Source: Rhizophagus prolifer
Lineage: Eukaryota > Glomeromycota > Glomeromycetes > Glomerales > Glomeraceae
Assembly: GCA_019425655.1 (NCBI GenBank)
Contig: NQWY01024834.1
Location: forward strand, 1-34,689
Reading direction: 5' to 3'
Length of the DNA stretch: 34,689 nucleotides
Below the pieces are notes generated by a model. It searched no databases. It saw nothing but the letters and a program-made list of their open reading frames with translations, and was not told the DNA's origin. Shown piece after piece: positions 19,519-27,657 of the stretch; positions within the stretch are counted from its first letter, which is position 1; each line of letters begins with the position of its first letter. The translations under genes were made by a program, and so were the position numbers.

Positions 19519-20054
19519 TATGATAATAATTGATAAGCTTTTTTAGCGCCTTTCACACAATCCTGATATTGTTCTTCTGATATCTTCTCATCGATTATTG
19601 ATTTGAATTCCTGCCAATAAGATCCTGTGTTTTCTCCATAAACTCCAAAATAGTTGAAATCTACATTCTCAAATTCCGGATTTTTTTTTAGCTGTTTTGC
19701 AATGATATTCCCACCAAGAGTAGAACCTTCCATAACATATAAAGCTCCGAATGCTTCGGCTTCGTTTTCCAGATTATGAGTTGGGGTTTCTGATTCGGTC
19801 AGGATATTAAGTTTGTCTAAGTCAATTTTAAGAGCATCGATTTTCGTCCTTGACTCTAATTTAAGTTCCGGATAATTTTTTAATTTTTCATGGATTTGAG
19901 GTTCGTATCTGCTGATAAGCTTGTAATTATGGATCAAAAGATTTTTGTAATCATCAAGTGTGTAAGATTTATCGAATATTTTCTGCGATTGTAAGTTGGC
20001 TTCTGTTTCGTCGTGTTGCTGTTTTGTTTGTTCTTTAAGAAATACTGAAATCAT
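19518..20054 (-). CDS. bphO: Biliverdin-producing heme oxygenase
   Basis: Opens heme to biliverdin, CO and iron. The 178-residue, mostly helical protein has the proximal heme ligand region LKEQTKQQHDETE (His14) and the distal-helix region ALYVMEGSTLGGNIIAKQL of bacterial heme oxygenases. The start ATG overlaps the phytochrome gene by 20 bases (the phytochrome reading frame stops at 20035), so the two are translationally coupled. This placement strongly suggests that its biliverdin product supplies the phytochrome chromophore; a secondary role in heme-iron use is possible. Confidence 0.92.
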   Translation of the reverse strand: MISVFLKEQTKQQHDETEANLQSQKIFDKSYTLDDYKNLLIHNYKLISRYEPQIHEKLKNYPELKLESRTKIDALKIDLDKLNILTESETPTHNLENEAEAFGALYVMEGSTLGGNIIAKQLKKNPEFENVDFNYFGVYGENTGSYWQEFKSIIDEKISEEQYQDCVKGAKKAYQLLS

Positions 20055-22236
20055 AATTTGGTTTTTGAAATTTTAATGTAAAGGTTGTTCCTTTTCCGCT
20101 TTCACTTTCATAGCTGATTTTTCCACCCATTTTCTCCATCAGATGATGGACGATGCTCAAACCAACGCCATTTCCGTGAAATTCTTTCGCATTATTCATC
20201 CTGCTGAAAATCTTGAACATTTTGTTCGATTCTTTTTTATCAATCCCAATTCCGTTATCAGTAATTTTATAAGTTACAGCGTCTTCATAAACCTCACCTT
20301 CGATTTTCACCATTGGTTTGCTGGATTTTGAAGAATACTTGACAGCATTGCCGATCACATTAACAAAGACCTGATAAACCATTGTTTTATCGCCTAAAAC
20401 TTCCGGCGTGTTTTCAATGACAATCTCGGTATGCGGCGAATTAAAGCTGATCTTGGAATCTTCTGCAAGTTTACTAATTAGCGAGTCTACTTCAACTCTC
20501 TTTAGCTCTATTTCTGATTTTTTAATTTTACTTAATTCTAAAACATTTCGGATCATTTCGCTCATTGTATCCACCTGAGTAATAATATTACTCAATGTTT
20601 TTTGAACATTTTCCGGATCAGGAATTTTTTGCGCCAGTTGTGCATTTAGTTTTATAACAGTCAGTGGCGTATTAAGATCGTGAGAAATAGTGTGCGAGAA
20701 TGAGTCCAGTTCCTGATTCAGTTCCTTTAATTGATTATTAAGATCAACAATCTGGGAAGATTTGGTATGAGAAGCTTTCAGGATAACAGATGTGATCCAT
20801 CTTGCGGATTCAATTTCCTTGATTTTCCAGGGCAGAGAAGTGCCTTTGACATATTCTTTCCAGACTTCGAAAGATTTTCTGGGAGAAAATTTGATGATTT
20901 CTACACCGTCTTTTATTTCAGAAATGATACCTTTTTCAGGCTTTCCGGCCCACTTTATTTTCTGTCCCTGTTCTTTTCTCAACCATATCAGCATATCAGA
21001 TGTATTATTTCCCAGAACGCTGATGATAATGCCACAGCTTTTTTCCGGATTGTCCAATTCTACATTAATATCTTGACAAAGCGTATTGGAGATATAAGTA
21101 TTCTCTTCAAAGTTCAGGTTATTCTCTTTGCTCCAATTGATGATTTTCTCAATATCAGGGTGATTGGGAACACTCCCCGCAGTTAAGATTTCATTATTAA
21201 TTTTAATAATCATCCCATCCGCGGCACAGCTATCCATAATATCCCTGATATTAGTTTCCAAAGCTTTTCCAAAATCTTCTTCACTCAAGAGATTTTGACG
21301 AAGGGAGATGTTACTTAGATTTATTCTCTGGTATTCTTCCAAAGTCTGCAAAGATCTGTAAGAAGCAAATGCATTTGCAGAAGTTCTTGTCAATGTCTCT
21401 GCCAATAATCTAGATTGGAGATCAAGATGTTTGGGTTCAGCATTCTGGCAGGCAACCATTCCCCATAATTCTCCATTGACAATAATGGACGTGCTGAAGC
21501 TGGATTCTACCTTGGCATTCTTCAGATATTCTCTGTGAACAGGTGAGGATGCTCTCGTAATACTATAAGTTAAATCGATTTCTTCCTTAGGAACTAAGCC
21601 AACAATAGGGTAAGTCTGCCCGGAAACGTGTGAAGTGATTCTAACGGGATTTTTGAGATAAAGTGCTCTTGCTTGTGCAGGAATATCAGATTCAGGATAA
21701 TGAAGGTCGAGATAGCTTTCTAGGTTAGGTTTAACCAATTCTTCTATGACCTGACCGCTGCCATCATATAAAAACTGATAGATCATTGCTCTGTCATAAT
21801 CAATAACATCTTGGATCTCTTTTAACAAGACTTTCCAAATATTTTCATCATTAGAATTTCTAAGAATATGCTGTATTGCCGCATATTCTTTATTGATCTT
21901 ATGATTAGGGATTACCTTTTCCATTTCAAAAAAGGTGAACCCACCGTTGGTGTGAATACTTAAAGTATATTCTACATTTCTAAAATTAATGTGCTGTATT
22001 GCAAGATCTTCTGTGTTGGAATAGTTTTCCCAGTTGACATCAATTCCAATATTATTAAATAATATCTGAATATCTTTTCCCAAAATGGAAGGATCAAGAG
22101 AAAATAAATCTAAAATATTTTCACTGTAAAAAATAACTCTGGAGTTTTGCGTCCCAAGCAAAAAACCATAGCTCTGAACTTCTCCACAAATATGAATTGG
22201 TTCTTGGTCACAATTGATATATTCTTTCGGATACAT
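20035..22236 (-). CDS. bphP: Bacteriophytochrome histidine kinase
   Basis: A red/far-red light sensor kinase of 733 residues. Domains in order: PAS (about 1-110), GAF (about 125-300), PHY (about 310-490), HisKA (about 505-570) and HATPase (about 610-725). Cys9, in INCDQEPIHICG, matches the thioether-forming biliverdin Cys of bacterial phytochromes. The GAF domain has PESDIPAQARALY and the chromophore-pocket segment SSPVHREYLKN; the PHY tongue shows PRKSF. The kinase has SHDLNTPL with phospho-acceptor His519, N-box GNAVKYS, and G boxes DNGIGI and GNGVGLSI. No response regulator is encoded alongside, so its partner lies elsewhere. Co-transcribed with bphO. Confidence 0.95.
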   Translation of the reverse strand: MYPKEYINCDQEPIHICGEVQSYGFLLGTQNSRVIFYSENILDLFSLDPSILGKDIQILFNNIGIDVNWENYSNTEDLAIQHINFRNVEYTLSIHTNGGFTFFEMEKVIPNHKINKEYAAIQHILRNSNDENIWKVLLKEIQDVIDYDRAMIYQFLYDGSGQVIEELVKPNLESYLDLHYPESDIPAQARALYLKNPVRITSHVSGQTYPIVGLVPKEEIDLTYSITRASSPVHREYLKNAKVESSFSTSIIVNGELWGMVACQNAEPKHLDLQSRLLAETLTRTSANAFASYRSLQTLEEYQRINLSNISLRQNLLSEEDFGKALETNIRDIMDSCAADGMIIKINNEILTAGSVPNHPDIEKIINWSKENNLNFEENTYISNTLCQDINVELDNPEKSCGIIISVLGNNTSDMLIWLRKEQGQKIKWAGKPEKGIISEIKDGVEIIKFSPRKSFEVWKEYVKGTSLPWKIKEIESARWITSVILKASHTKSSQIVDLNNQLKELNQELDSFSHTISHDLNTPLTVIKLNAQLAQKIPDPENVQKTLSNIITQVDTMSEMIRNVLELSKIKKSEIELKRVEVDSLISKLAEDSKISFNSPHTEIVIENTPEVLGDKTMVYQVFVNVIGNAVKYSSKSSKPMVKIEGEVYEDAVTYKITDNGIGIDKKESNKMFKIFSRMNNAKEFHGNGVGLSIVHHLMEKMGGKISYESESGKGTTFTLKFQKPNYDFSIS

Positions 22237-22277
22237 ATTTGATGATTAAATTGATATACCCTTTGTGTTTTGCTGAG

Positions 22278-22313
22278 TAAAGATAAACATTAAAATTAAC
22301 TAATGTTAATTTT
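22278..22313 (-). promoter_or_regulatory. bphP promoter region with operator-like palindrome
   Basis: A perfect 9-bp inverted repeat (AAAATTAAC at 22292-22300 and GTTAATTTT at 22305-22313, spacer TAAT) lies 56-77 bases upstream of the bphP start. A -7-like minus-strand TATCTTTA (plus 22278-22285) stands just downstream of it, so the palindrome covers the -33 region. This is a candidate binding site for a regulator; no hairpin-plus-T-run is present, so it is not a terminator. Confidence 0.45.
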
Positions 22314-22401
22314 ATTTGATTATTGCTGTTTTCATTAATATTTTATTGTTTAAATTATTGAAATTCAATATAAAAAGTTAAAATGTTCATGTATGGGTAA
22401 T

Positions 22402-22430
22402 AAAAAAGGAACAATTTTTTGTTCCTTTTT
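22402..22430 (-). terminator. Terminator of serA-DUF1015
   Basis: 12-bp stem AAAAAGGAACAA (22403-22414) with TTGTTCCTTTTT (22419-22430), ending 10 bases past the stop at 22440. On the minus strand it runs into six Ts. Confidence 0.88.
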
Positions 22431-22439
22431 GTCATTTAT

Positions 22440-24608
22440 CTATTTCATATCGTACATTATCAAAGCTGTAATTAGTTTAGGTTCAATTAAGGTACATTTT
22501 GGGGGCATTTTGATTTCTTTATCAGAAATTTTCAACAGATCCGAAAAGCTGATAGGGTAGATACCAAACCCGACTTTATATTCTCCGCTATCCACTTTTT
22601 CTTTTAATTCAGAAATACCATTGATATCGGAAGTTCCTTTCTGATAAGTAATCTTATCGGTATGTTTTGCATTTTCGATTCCTAAGATATTCTCAAAAAT
22701 GTACTTATCCACCAAATGATGATCCAGATCGTTACCATTTTTATGCTCTTCACGAATACTATGTTTTACGTGTAAACTGTAAAATTTACCGCCAAGATAC
22801 ATACTGATGTGAAACTTTTGAGAAGGGAAATAGGGTGCTTCGCCTTTTTCGTGGATTTGAAAATCTTCTTTTAGTTTTTCTAAGAAGTCTTCATCGGACA
22901 GCCCGTTAAGATCTTTGAGAAGACGATTGTAATCGTTGATCTTGATGGATTGGTTGGAAACAATGAAGCTGTAAACAAAATTATAATGTTCCGTACCGTG
23001 AGATCTTTTGTATTTATCTCTTTGCTTTTTAGCATATTCTGCAACAGAACCAATTCTGTGGTGTCCGTCAGCGATATAAAAAGAATCAATTGGATCAAGA
23101 ACCTCTTTGAATTGCTGAAGTTTCAGGCGGTTGTCGATTCTCCAGATCTTGTGTCTTACTTTTTTATCATCGGTATAATTGATAATAGGAACGTTCTTCT
23201 GCTCGTGTGTCATCAGAAGTTCCACTTTGGAATTAGAATGATACGTCAAAAGAACTGGCTCAGCCTGCACACCTACTTTTTCAAGATAATGTGCCATTTT
23301 CATTCTTCTTTCAGTGATTGTGGATTCGTGTTTTTTGATTTTTCCTTCCCAGAAGTCATCAACACTTACAAGACCCATTAACCCTCTGAAGCTTGTTTTG
23401 TCAGGAAGCGTCTGCTCATATAGATAGTAAGCGGAATCGTCTTGAGTTAACTTTTTCTCGTCCAATAATTCTTCGAAATTAGACCTTATTTTTCTCAGAT
23501 TCCTGTCAACATCTTTGGATTTACTTACAACCGCAGGCTTTATCATCTGGATATAAGAATCATCAACCTGAGCTTTTTTATTGATTTCTTCCTGCGTAAA
23601 ATTATCCAAAGAATAAGTAGGGAAAACTTCAATAAAATCAGGATTTGGTCTGATTCCTCTAAATGGTTTAAATACTGGCAGTTGTGCTAATTCTTCTCCT
23701 ATTCTGTTTTGGGCGTCCATTGTATTGCCACCAACATGTGGAGAAAGCGAAAGAGCGGGATTCATTAGAATCAGAACTTCCGGCGTTGGTTCTTTTTCAA
23801 AAACGTCTAAGGCAGCACCGTAAACCTTTCCGCTTTCTATGGCATCCAAAAGAGCAACTTCGTTGATAACGCCACCTCTTGCAGTGTTCGCTATGAAAAC
23901 ACCTTCCTTCATTAATTTTAGTTCTTTGGAGTCGATAAGATATTCATCTGTTTTACCTGTATTAAGGCTGATGAAATCTGAGTTTTTTAAAACTTCATCT
24001 AAATTTACTGATTTAATTTCAAAATCCAAAGATTGACCATCGAAAAAGCTAAGCTGAATGTTCTCAGTTTTCGGTGTTCTGTTGTAAGCTAAGATTTTCA
24101 TTCCGAGAGAAATTCCCATCTTAATCACTTCAATGCCGATATTTCCCATTCCGATAACGCCTAAGGTTTTTCCGGAAAGTTCAGTCGCATTATTGAATGA
24201 TTTTTTCAGTGCATTGAAATTAGTTTCGCCTTCCAAAGGCATCAGTCTATTACTCTCGTGAAGGAATCTTGCTAATGAAAAGAAATGTGCGAAAACCAAC
24301 TCTGCAACTGATTTGCAGGAAGCTTTTGGTGTATTGATGATATAAATGCCTTTGTCAATAGCATATTCCACATCAATATTGTCCATCCCGATACCGCCAC
24401 GGCCTATAATCTTAAGATTGGGACATTCGTCAATCAAGTCTTTTCTAACCTGAGTAGCACTTCTCACCAAAAGAACATCAACATTATTGTCATTGATGAA
24501 TTTGCTCAGGTGTTCAGGAGACACTCTGGCTTCCAAAACCGTAATATCTGCCTCTTTCAAAAGCTGAACCCCTTTTTCGGAGATTCCATCATTGGCTAAT
24601 ACAATCAT
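22440..24608 (-). CDS. serA: Phosphoglycerate dehydrogenase-like domain fused to DUF1015
   Basis: A 722-residue protein made of two units that I know as separate proteins. Residues 1-309 are a D-2-hydroxyacid dehydrogenase of the short PGDH type: GRGGIGMDNID, NAD-binding GVIGMGNIG, ANTARGGVINE with its Arg, and SPHVGGNT with the catalytic His. No ACT domain is present. From residue 310, LPVFKPFRGIRPNPDF is the typical start of DUF1015 proteins, with Leu in place of their first Met. The DUF1015 part has the family DGHHR motif at 514-518. The dehydrogenase would oxidise 3-phosphoglycerate in serine synthesis; the role of DUF1015 is unproven. serC lies upstream on the same strand beyond a terminator. 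Confidence 0.9.
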   Translation of the reverse strand: MIVLANDGISEKGVQLLKEADITVLEARVSPEHLSKFINDNNVDVLLVRSATQVRKDLIDECPNLKIIGRGGIGMDNIDVEYAIDKGIYIINTPKASCKSVAELVFAHFFSLARFLHESNRLMPLEGETNFNALKKSFNNATELSGKTLGVIGMGNIGIEVIKMGISLGMKILAYNRTPKTENIQLSFFDGQSLDFEIKSVNLDEVLKNSDFISLNTGKTDEYLIDSKELKLMKEGVFIANTARGGVINEVALLDAIESGKVYGAALDVFEKEPTPEVLILMNPALSLSPHVGGNTMDAQNRIGEELAQLPVFKPFRGIRPNPDFIEVFPTYSLDNFTQEEINKKAQVDDSYIQMIKPAVVSKSKDVDRNLRKIRSNFEELLDEKKLTQDDSAYYLYEQTLPDKTSFRGLMGLVSVDDFWEGKIKKHESTITERRMKMAHYLEKVGVQAEPVLLTYHSNSKVELLMTHEQKNVPIINYTDDKKVRHKIWRIDNRLKLQQFKEVLDPIDSFYIADGHHRIGSVAEYAKKQRDKYKRSHGTEHYNFVYSFIVSNQSIKINDYNRLLKDLNGLSDEDFLEKLKEDFQIHEKGEAPYFPSQKFHISMYLGGKFYSLHVKHSIREEHKNGNDLDHHLVDKYIFENILGIENAKHTDKITYQKGTSDINGISELKEKVDSGEYKVGFGIYPISFSDLLKISDKEIKMPPKCTLIEPKLITALIMYDMK

Positions 24609-24713
24609 TGTTTAATTCAAAAATCCTTTAGTTACTGAGTTTCCTTGAAATGTTTGAGTTAAAAATCAAGGTGGGCTAAGATACGACTTTTTCTTCTGAT
24701 TAACATTATTTTA

Positions 24714-24747
24714 ACAAAAAAACGTCCTCAATTAGCTGAAGACGTTT
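24714..24747 (-). terminator. serC terminator
   Basis: 11-bp stem (24720-24730 with 24737-24747, one G-U pair, six-base loop) followed on the minus strand by a T run. It separates serC from serA-DUF1015, so serA needs read-through or its own promoter (possible -7-like TATCTTAG, plus 24677-24684). Confidence 0.82.
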
Positions 24748-24771
24748 AATAATTTATAAGGAGAAAAGTAC

Positions 24772-25827
24772 TTAGATACTTTTCATCACATCTACTAAAA
24801 CTTGTACGCTTTCTATCGGCATTGCATTGTAGATGCTTGCTCTGTAACCGCCAACACTTCTGTGTCCGTTCAGTCCGCTGATCCCTGCTGCTTTCCAGGC
24901 TGCGTCAAAAGCTTCCTGCTTAGACTCATCTGTCAAAGTAAAAGTCACATTCATAAAGGAACGGTCTTCTACAGCTGCTACACCCTGGAAGTTTGGATTG
25001 CTGTCGATCTCGTCATAAAGCAATTTAGCTTTTGCATTATTTTTGGCTTCGGCGGCTGCAATTCCTCCGTTTTCCTCAAGATGTTTCAATGTCAGATAAG
25101 ACGCATAAACAGCAAAAACCGGAGGTGTATTAGACATCGATTCTTTATCGATATGAACAGCATAATCCAAATAAGTTGGAATCTGTCTTCCTGTTTTTCC
25201 AAGAATCGATTTTTTAACCACAACCAAAGTTGCTCCAGCCGGACCCATATTTTTCTGAGCACCTGCATAAATTAAATCAAACTGAGAAAAATCCAATTCT
25301 CTGCTGAAAATATCAGAAGACATATCACAAACCAAAAGCGTATCTACTTTCGGGAAAGATTTCATTTGCGTCCCAAAAATCGTATTGTTGGAAGTACAAT
25401 GAAAATAATCGTATTCCGAACCTATTGTATAATCTTTCGGAATATAATTATAATTCGATTCTTTTGAAGATGCCACAACATCTACATTACCAACCATTTT
25501 AGCTTCCTTGATAGCACCTGATGCCCAAGTTCCGGTATTCGTGTAAGCTGCTTTTCCATTTACGGATAAAAGGTTATAAGGTACCATCAAAAACTGAAGA
25601 CTTGCGCCACCTTGCAGATACAATACTTCGTAATCATCTCCAAGATTCATCAGTCTTTTTACAATAGCACGGGCTTCATCCATTACAGCAACAAATTCCT
25701 TACTCCTGTGAGAGATCTCCAAAAGAGATAATCCCATACCGTTGAAATCCAGAACGGCATCTGCTGCTTTTTGAAAAACCTCCTCAGGAAGAATGCTGGG
25801 ACCTGCGCTAAAATTATGTTTTTTCAT
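24772..25827 (-). CDS. serC: Phosphoserine aminotransferase
   Basis: A PLP enzyme converting 3-phosphohydroxypyruvate and glutamate to phosphoserine; it can also serve pyridoxine synthesis. The 351-residue protein has the family opening HNFSAGPSILPEEV, LEISHRSKEF, LQGGASLQF and the PLP-lysine segment YAGAQKNMGPAG. It lies 70 bases downstream of a ferredoxin gene on the same strand and is followed by a terminator and then serA-DUF1015, a known flavobacterial clustering of serine genes. Confidence 0.96.
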   Translation of the reverse strand: MKKHNFSAGPSILPEEVFQKAADAVLDFNGMGLSLLEISHRSKEFVAVMDEARAIVKRLMNLGDDYEVLYLQGGASLQFLMVPYNLLSVNGKAAYTNTGTWASGAIKEAKMVGNVDVVASSKESNYNYIPKDYTIGSEYDYFHCTSNNTIFGTQMKSFPKVDTLLVCDMSSDIFSRELDFSQFDLIYAGAQKNMGPAGATLVVVKKSILGKTGRQIPTYLDYAVHIDKESMSNTPPVFAVYASYLTLKHLEENGGIAAAEAKNNAKAKLLYDEIDSNPNFQGVAAVEDRSFMNVTFTLTDESKQEAFDAAWKAAGISGLNGHRSVGGYRASIYNAMPIESVQVLVDVMKSI

Positions 25828-25867
25828 TTAGTTATAAGTAATTAGGTATTAGGCTTATTAATTCTAA

Positions 25868-25892
25868 AGCCAAGAGCATGAAGCTGTTGGCT
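25868..25892. repeat. Inverted repeat between ferredoxin and serC genes
   Basis: AGCCAA (25868-25873) and TTGGCT (25887-25892) form a 6-bp stem with a 13-base loop. No T run follows, so it is more likely an RNA stability or processing hairpin than a terminator. Low weight. Confidence 0.3.
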
Positions 25893-25897
25893 GATTG

Positions 25898-26248
25898 TTA
25901 TTCGTTATGAAGGAATGCTTTTTTTGCTAAAAGTTGTTCTTCGGTTTCTACGTGATCCTCATCCGGAACACAGCAATCAACAGGGCAAACGGCAGCACAC
26001 TGCGGCTCTTCGTGGAATCCTTTGCACTCCGTACATTTGTCTGTTACAATGAAATAATAATCGTCCGCAACAGGTTCCTGAGCGGCATCAGCATTTACAG
26101 AAAGTCCTGACGACAAAACCACCATTCCCTTCAGTGAGGTTCCTTCTGATGCTTTCCAGTCTACAGCTCCTTCATAGATGGCAGTGTTCGGACATTCCGG
26201 CTCACAAGCGCCACAATTTATACATTCGTCTGTTATCTTGATAGCCAT
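25898..26248 (-). CDS. Ferredoxin with two 4Fe-4S clusters
   Basis: A 116-residue electron carrier. The first cluster motif is [12 protein letters not shown] near residue 9. The second half has [13 protein letters not shown] with an eight-residue insertion and then AAVCPVDCC, as in the Alvin/NifF-like long-insert ferredoxins. A variable, acidic middle of about 45 residues lies between the clusters. Redox partners are not evident from the context; the gene leads a strand shared with serC. Its promoter overlaps that of the divergent acyl-CoA reductase. Confidence 0.9.
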   Translation of the reverse strand: MAIKITDECINCGACEPECPNTAIYEGAVDWKASEGTSLKGMVVLSSGLSVNADAAQEPVADDYYFIVTDKCTECKGFHEEPQCAAVCPVDCCVPDEDHVETEEQLLAKKAFLHNE

Positions 26249-26263
26249 TGCTATATTTATTTA

Positions 26264-26281
26264 TATTTTTGTGCAAAATTA
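26264..26281. promoter_or_regulatory. Overlapping divergent promoters of ferredoxin and acyl-CoA reductase genes
   Basis: On the plus strand TATTTTTG (26264-26271) and on the minus strand TAATTTTG (plus CAAAATTA, 26274-26281) both fit TAnnTTTG. They are two bases apart, so two polymerases could hardly bind at once. A TTG at 26238-26240 may be the plus-strand -33 element. Confidence 0.5.
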
Positions 26282-26298
26282 CAAAAAAAAAGCCAGCT

Positions 26299-27333
26299 AT
26301 GCTGAACGAAAACAAAATTTTGGGGCTCGAAAAATTAGGAATTTTCATTAATGATTTCATTCAAAAAAATGATGAGGATTATAATGAACAGGAAGAACGA
26401 TTAGCTTATCTGATGACACGTTCTGAAATCGAAAATCCATGGTTCACCCAAGAAAATCAACGTTATAACCTGCAACAATGGGCGAGTCTTTTTACCAGAC
26501 AGGATATAGAAGAATGGCTTTCCAAATATCAGTTGTCCGGTACACCAAAAAGAGTAGGACTGATATTGGCGGGTAATATCCCCTTAGTTGGTTTCCACGA
26601 TGTGATCTCGGTGGTTTTGAGCAATCATACCCCTGTCATCAAATTATCTTCAAAAGACCGTGTGGTTTTACCTTTTCTGTTGCAGCTCTGGAACGGGTTC
26701 TCCAATAATGAAATTGAATATCATATTGTTGAAAAATTAGAAAACTTCGATGCTGTGATTGCAACAGGGAGTAATAACACAGCAAGATACCTGAAATATT
26801 ATTTCAAAGACAGCCTTAGCATCATCAGGAAAAACAGAACGTCTGTCGCAGTCTTGAAGGGCGATGAAACTAATGAAGAATTACAATTGTTAGCTGATGA
26901 TATTTTCCGTTATTTCGGATTGGGCTGCAGAAATGTAACCCGGATCATGATTCCAGGTGATATGAAATTGGACAGATTGTTTGAGAATTTCATCCATTAT
27001 AAAGATGTTATCAATCATAACAAATATGCGAATAATTATGATTACAACAGAGCCATTTATCTCTTGAACCAAGACCAGTTCTGGGATAATAATTTTGTGA
27101 TGCTGAAGGAAGATGAGAAACTCTTCAGTCCGTTATCTGTGATTAATTTTTCCCGTTATAACAGTCCGGAAGAAGTGAAAGTATTTTTAGAAAACCACAA
27201 AGAAGAGATACAGACCATTGTTGCAAAACCGGAGCTGGGATTAGAATCAATCGGTTTTGGAGAAACGCAAAATCCTTCACTGGATACTTATGCCGATAAT
27301 GTGGATACGATGGCTTTTTTGAGTGTGGTATAA
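26299..27333 (+). CDS. Acyl-CoA reductase, LuxC-like
   Basis: An NADPH-dependent reductase of the aldehyde dehydrogenase superfamily that would reduce an acyl thioester to an aldehyde. The 344-residue protein has LAGNIPLVGFHDVISV, SSKDRVVLPFL, VIATGSNNTARYL and the probable catalytic Cys in FRYFGLGCRNVTR. The frame extends upstream to TTG 26248, but that start lies before the promoter; ATG 26299 is right. Flavobacteria commonly carry this gene without any luciferase, and its substrate is unknown. Confidence 0.87.
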   Translation: MLNENKILGLEKLGIFINDFIQKNDEDYNEQEERLAYLMTRSEIENPWFTQENQRYNLQQWASLFTRQDIEEWLSKYQLSGTPKRVGLILAGNIPLVGFHDVISVVLSNHTPVIKLSSKDRVVLPFLLQLWNGFSNNEIEYHIVEKLENFDAVIATGSNNTARYLKYYFKDSLSIIRKNRTSVAVLKGDETNEELQLLADDIFRYFGLGCRNVTRIMIPGDMKLDRLFENFIHYKDVINHNKYANNYDYNRAIYLLNQDQFWDNNFVMLKEDEKLFSPLSVINFSRYNSPEEVKVFLENHKEEIQTIVAKPELGLESIGFGETQNPSLDTYADNVDTMAFLSVV

Positions 27334-27367
27334 TCTTAAAATAAATATTATCAATAATTAAAAAATT

Positions 27368-27392
27368 CGGATTCGAAAGATTCCGTTTTTTT
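27368..27392 (+). terminator. Terminator of acyl-CoA reductase gene
   Basis: Stem CGGATTC (27368-27374) with GATTCCG (27379-27385), one mismatch, GAAA loop, followed by seven Ts. Confidence 0.68.
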
Positions 27393-27512
27393 GTTTGAGT
27401 TGTCTTGCAAAAACTTTAATGATAATTATATAATTTCAAACCATCATTGCCATATCAATTTAAGATTTGTTATACACACAAAATGATCATACAAAAGCTG
27501 AGTATTAATCTT

Positions 27513-27537
27513 ATTGCGAACAAAGTGAAGCAATCTC
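27513..27537 (-). repeat. REP-like element copy 1
   Basis: Read on the minus strand it starts GAGATTGCTTC and ends TTCGCAAT. It matches copy 2 at 23 of 26 aligned positions with one gap. The ATTGC and GCAAT ends can pair, so each copy is a small hairpin. Opposite orientation to copy 2, 83 bases away. Confidence 0.6.
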
Positions 27538-27620
27538 AAAAAACATTCATCTAAACGTATTTTAAGTTGAGATAAAAAGTACATTCAAAATAGTAGAAAT
27601 TATTCGTAATTGTAATGATA

Positions 27621-27650
27621 GAGATTGCTTCGCTGTTGCTCGCAATGACG
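27621..27650 (+). repeat. REP-like element copy 2
   Basis: Begins GAGATTGCTTCGCTG and ends GCTCGCAATGACG. The sequence type, GAGATTGCTTC...CGCAATGACG, is familiar to me from dispersed intergenic repeats in several bacterial groups. It ends seven bases before the GIY-YIG stop codon at 27658. A shorter relative, GTTAGCAATGAC, is at 28002-28013 on the other side of that gene. Confidence 0.65.
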
Positions 27651-27657
27651 GTCGCAT

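Larger units (their letters stand above)
27334..27657. other. Gene-free stretch with terminator and REP-like repeats
   Basis: No coding region was found in these 324 bases. It holds the acyl-CoA reductase terminator, then AT-rich sequence, then two inverted REP-like copies. Nothing else is recognised. Confidence 0.7.

Noticed and set aside
20731-21186. 151-codon open frame opposite the phytochrome gene
   Set aside because: Cys-, Phe- and Arg-rich translation with no recognisable family, fully inside a strongly supported gene on the other strand.
24802-25275. 157-codon open frame opposite serC
   Set aside because: A shadow frame in a convincing serC gene; Cys- and Phe-rich with no domain or start signal.
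25868-25892. Inverted repeat after the ferredoxin gene as a terminator
   Set aside because: Only a 6-bp stem with a long loop and no T run on the transcribed strand.
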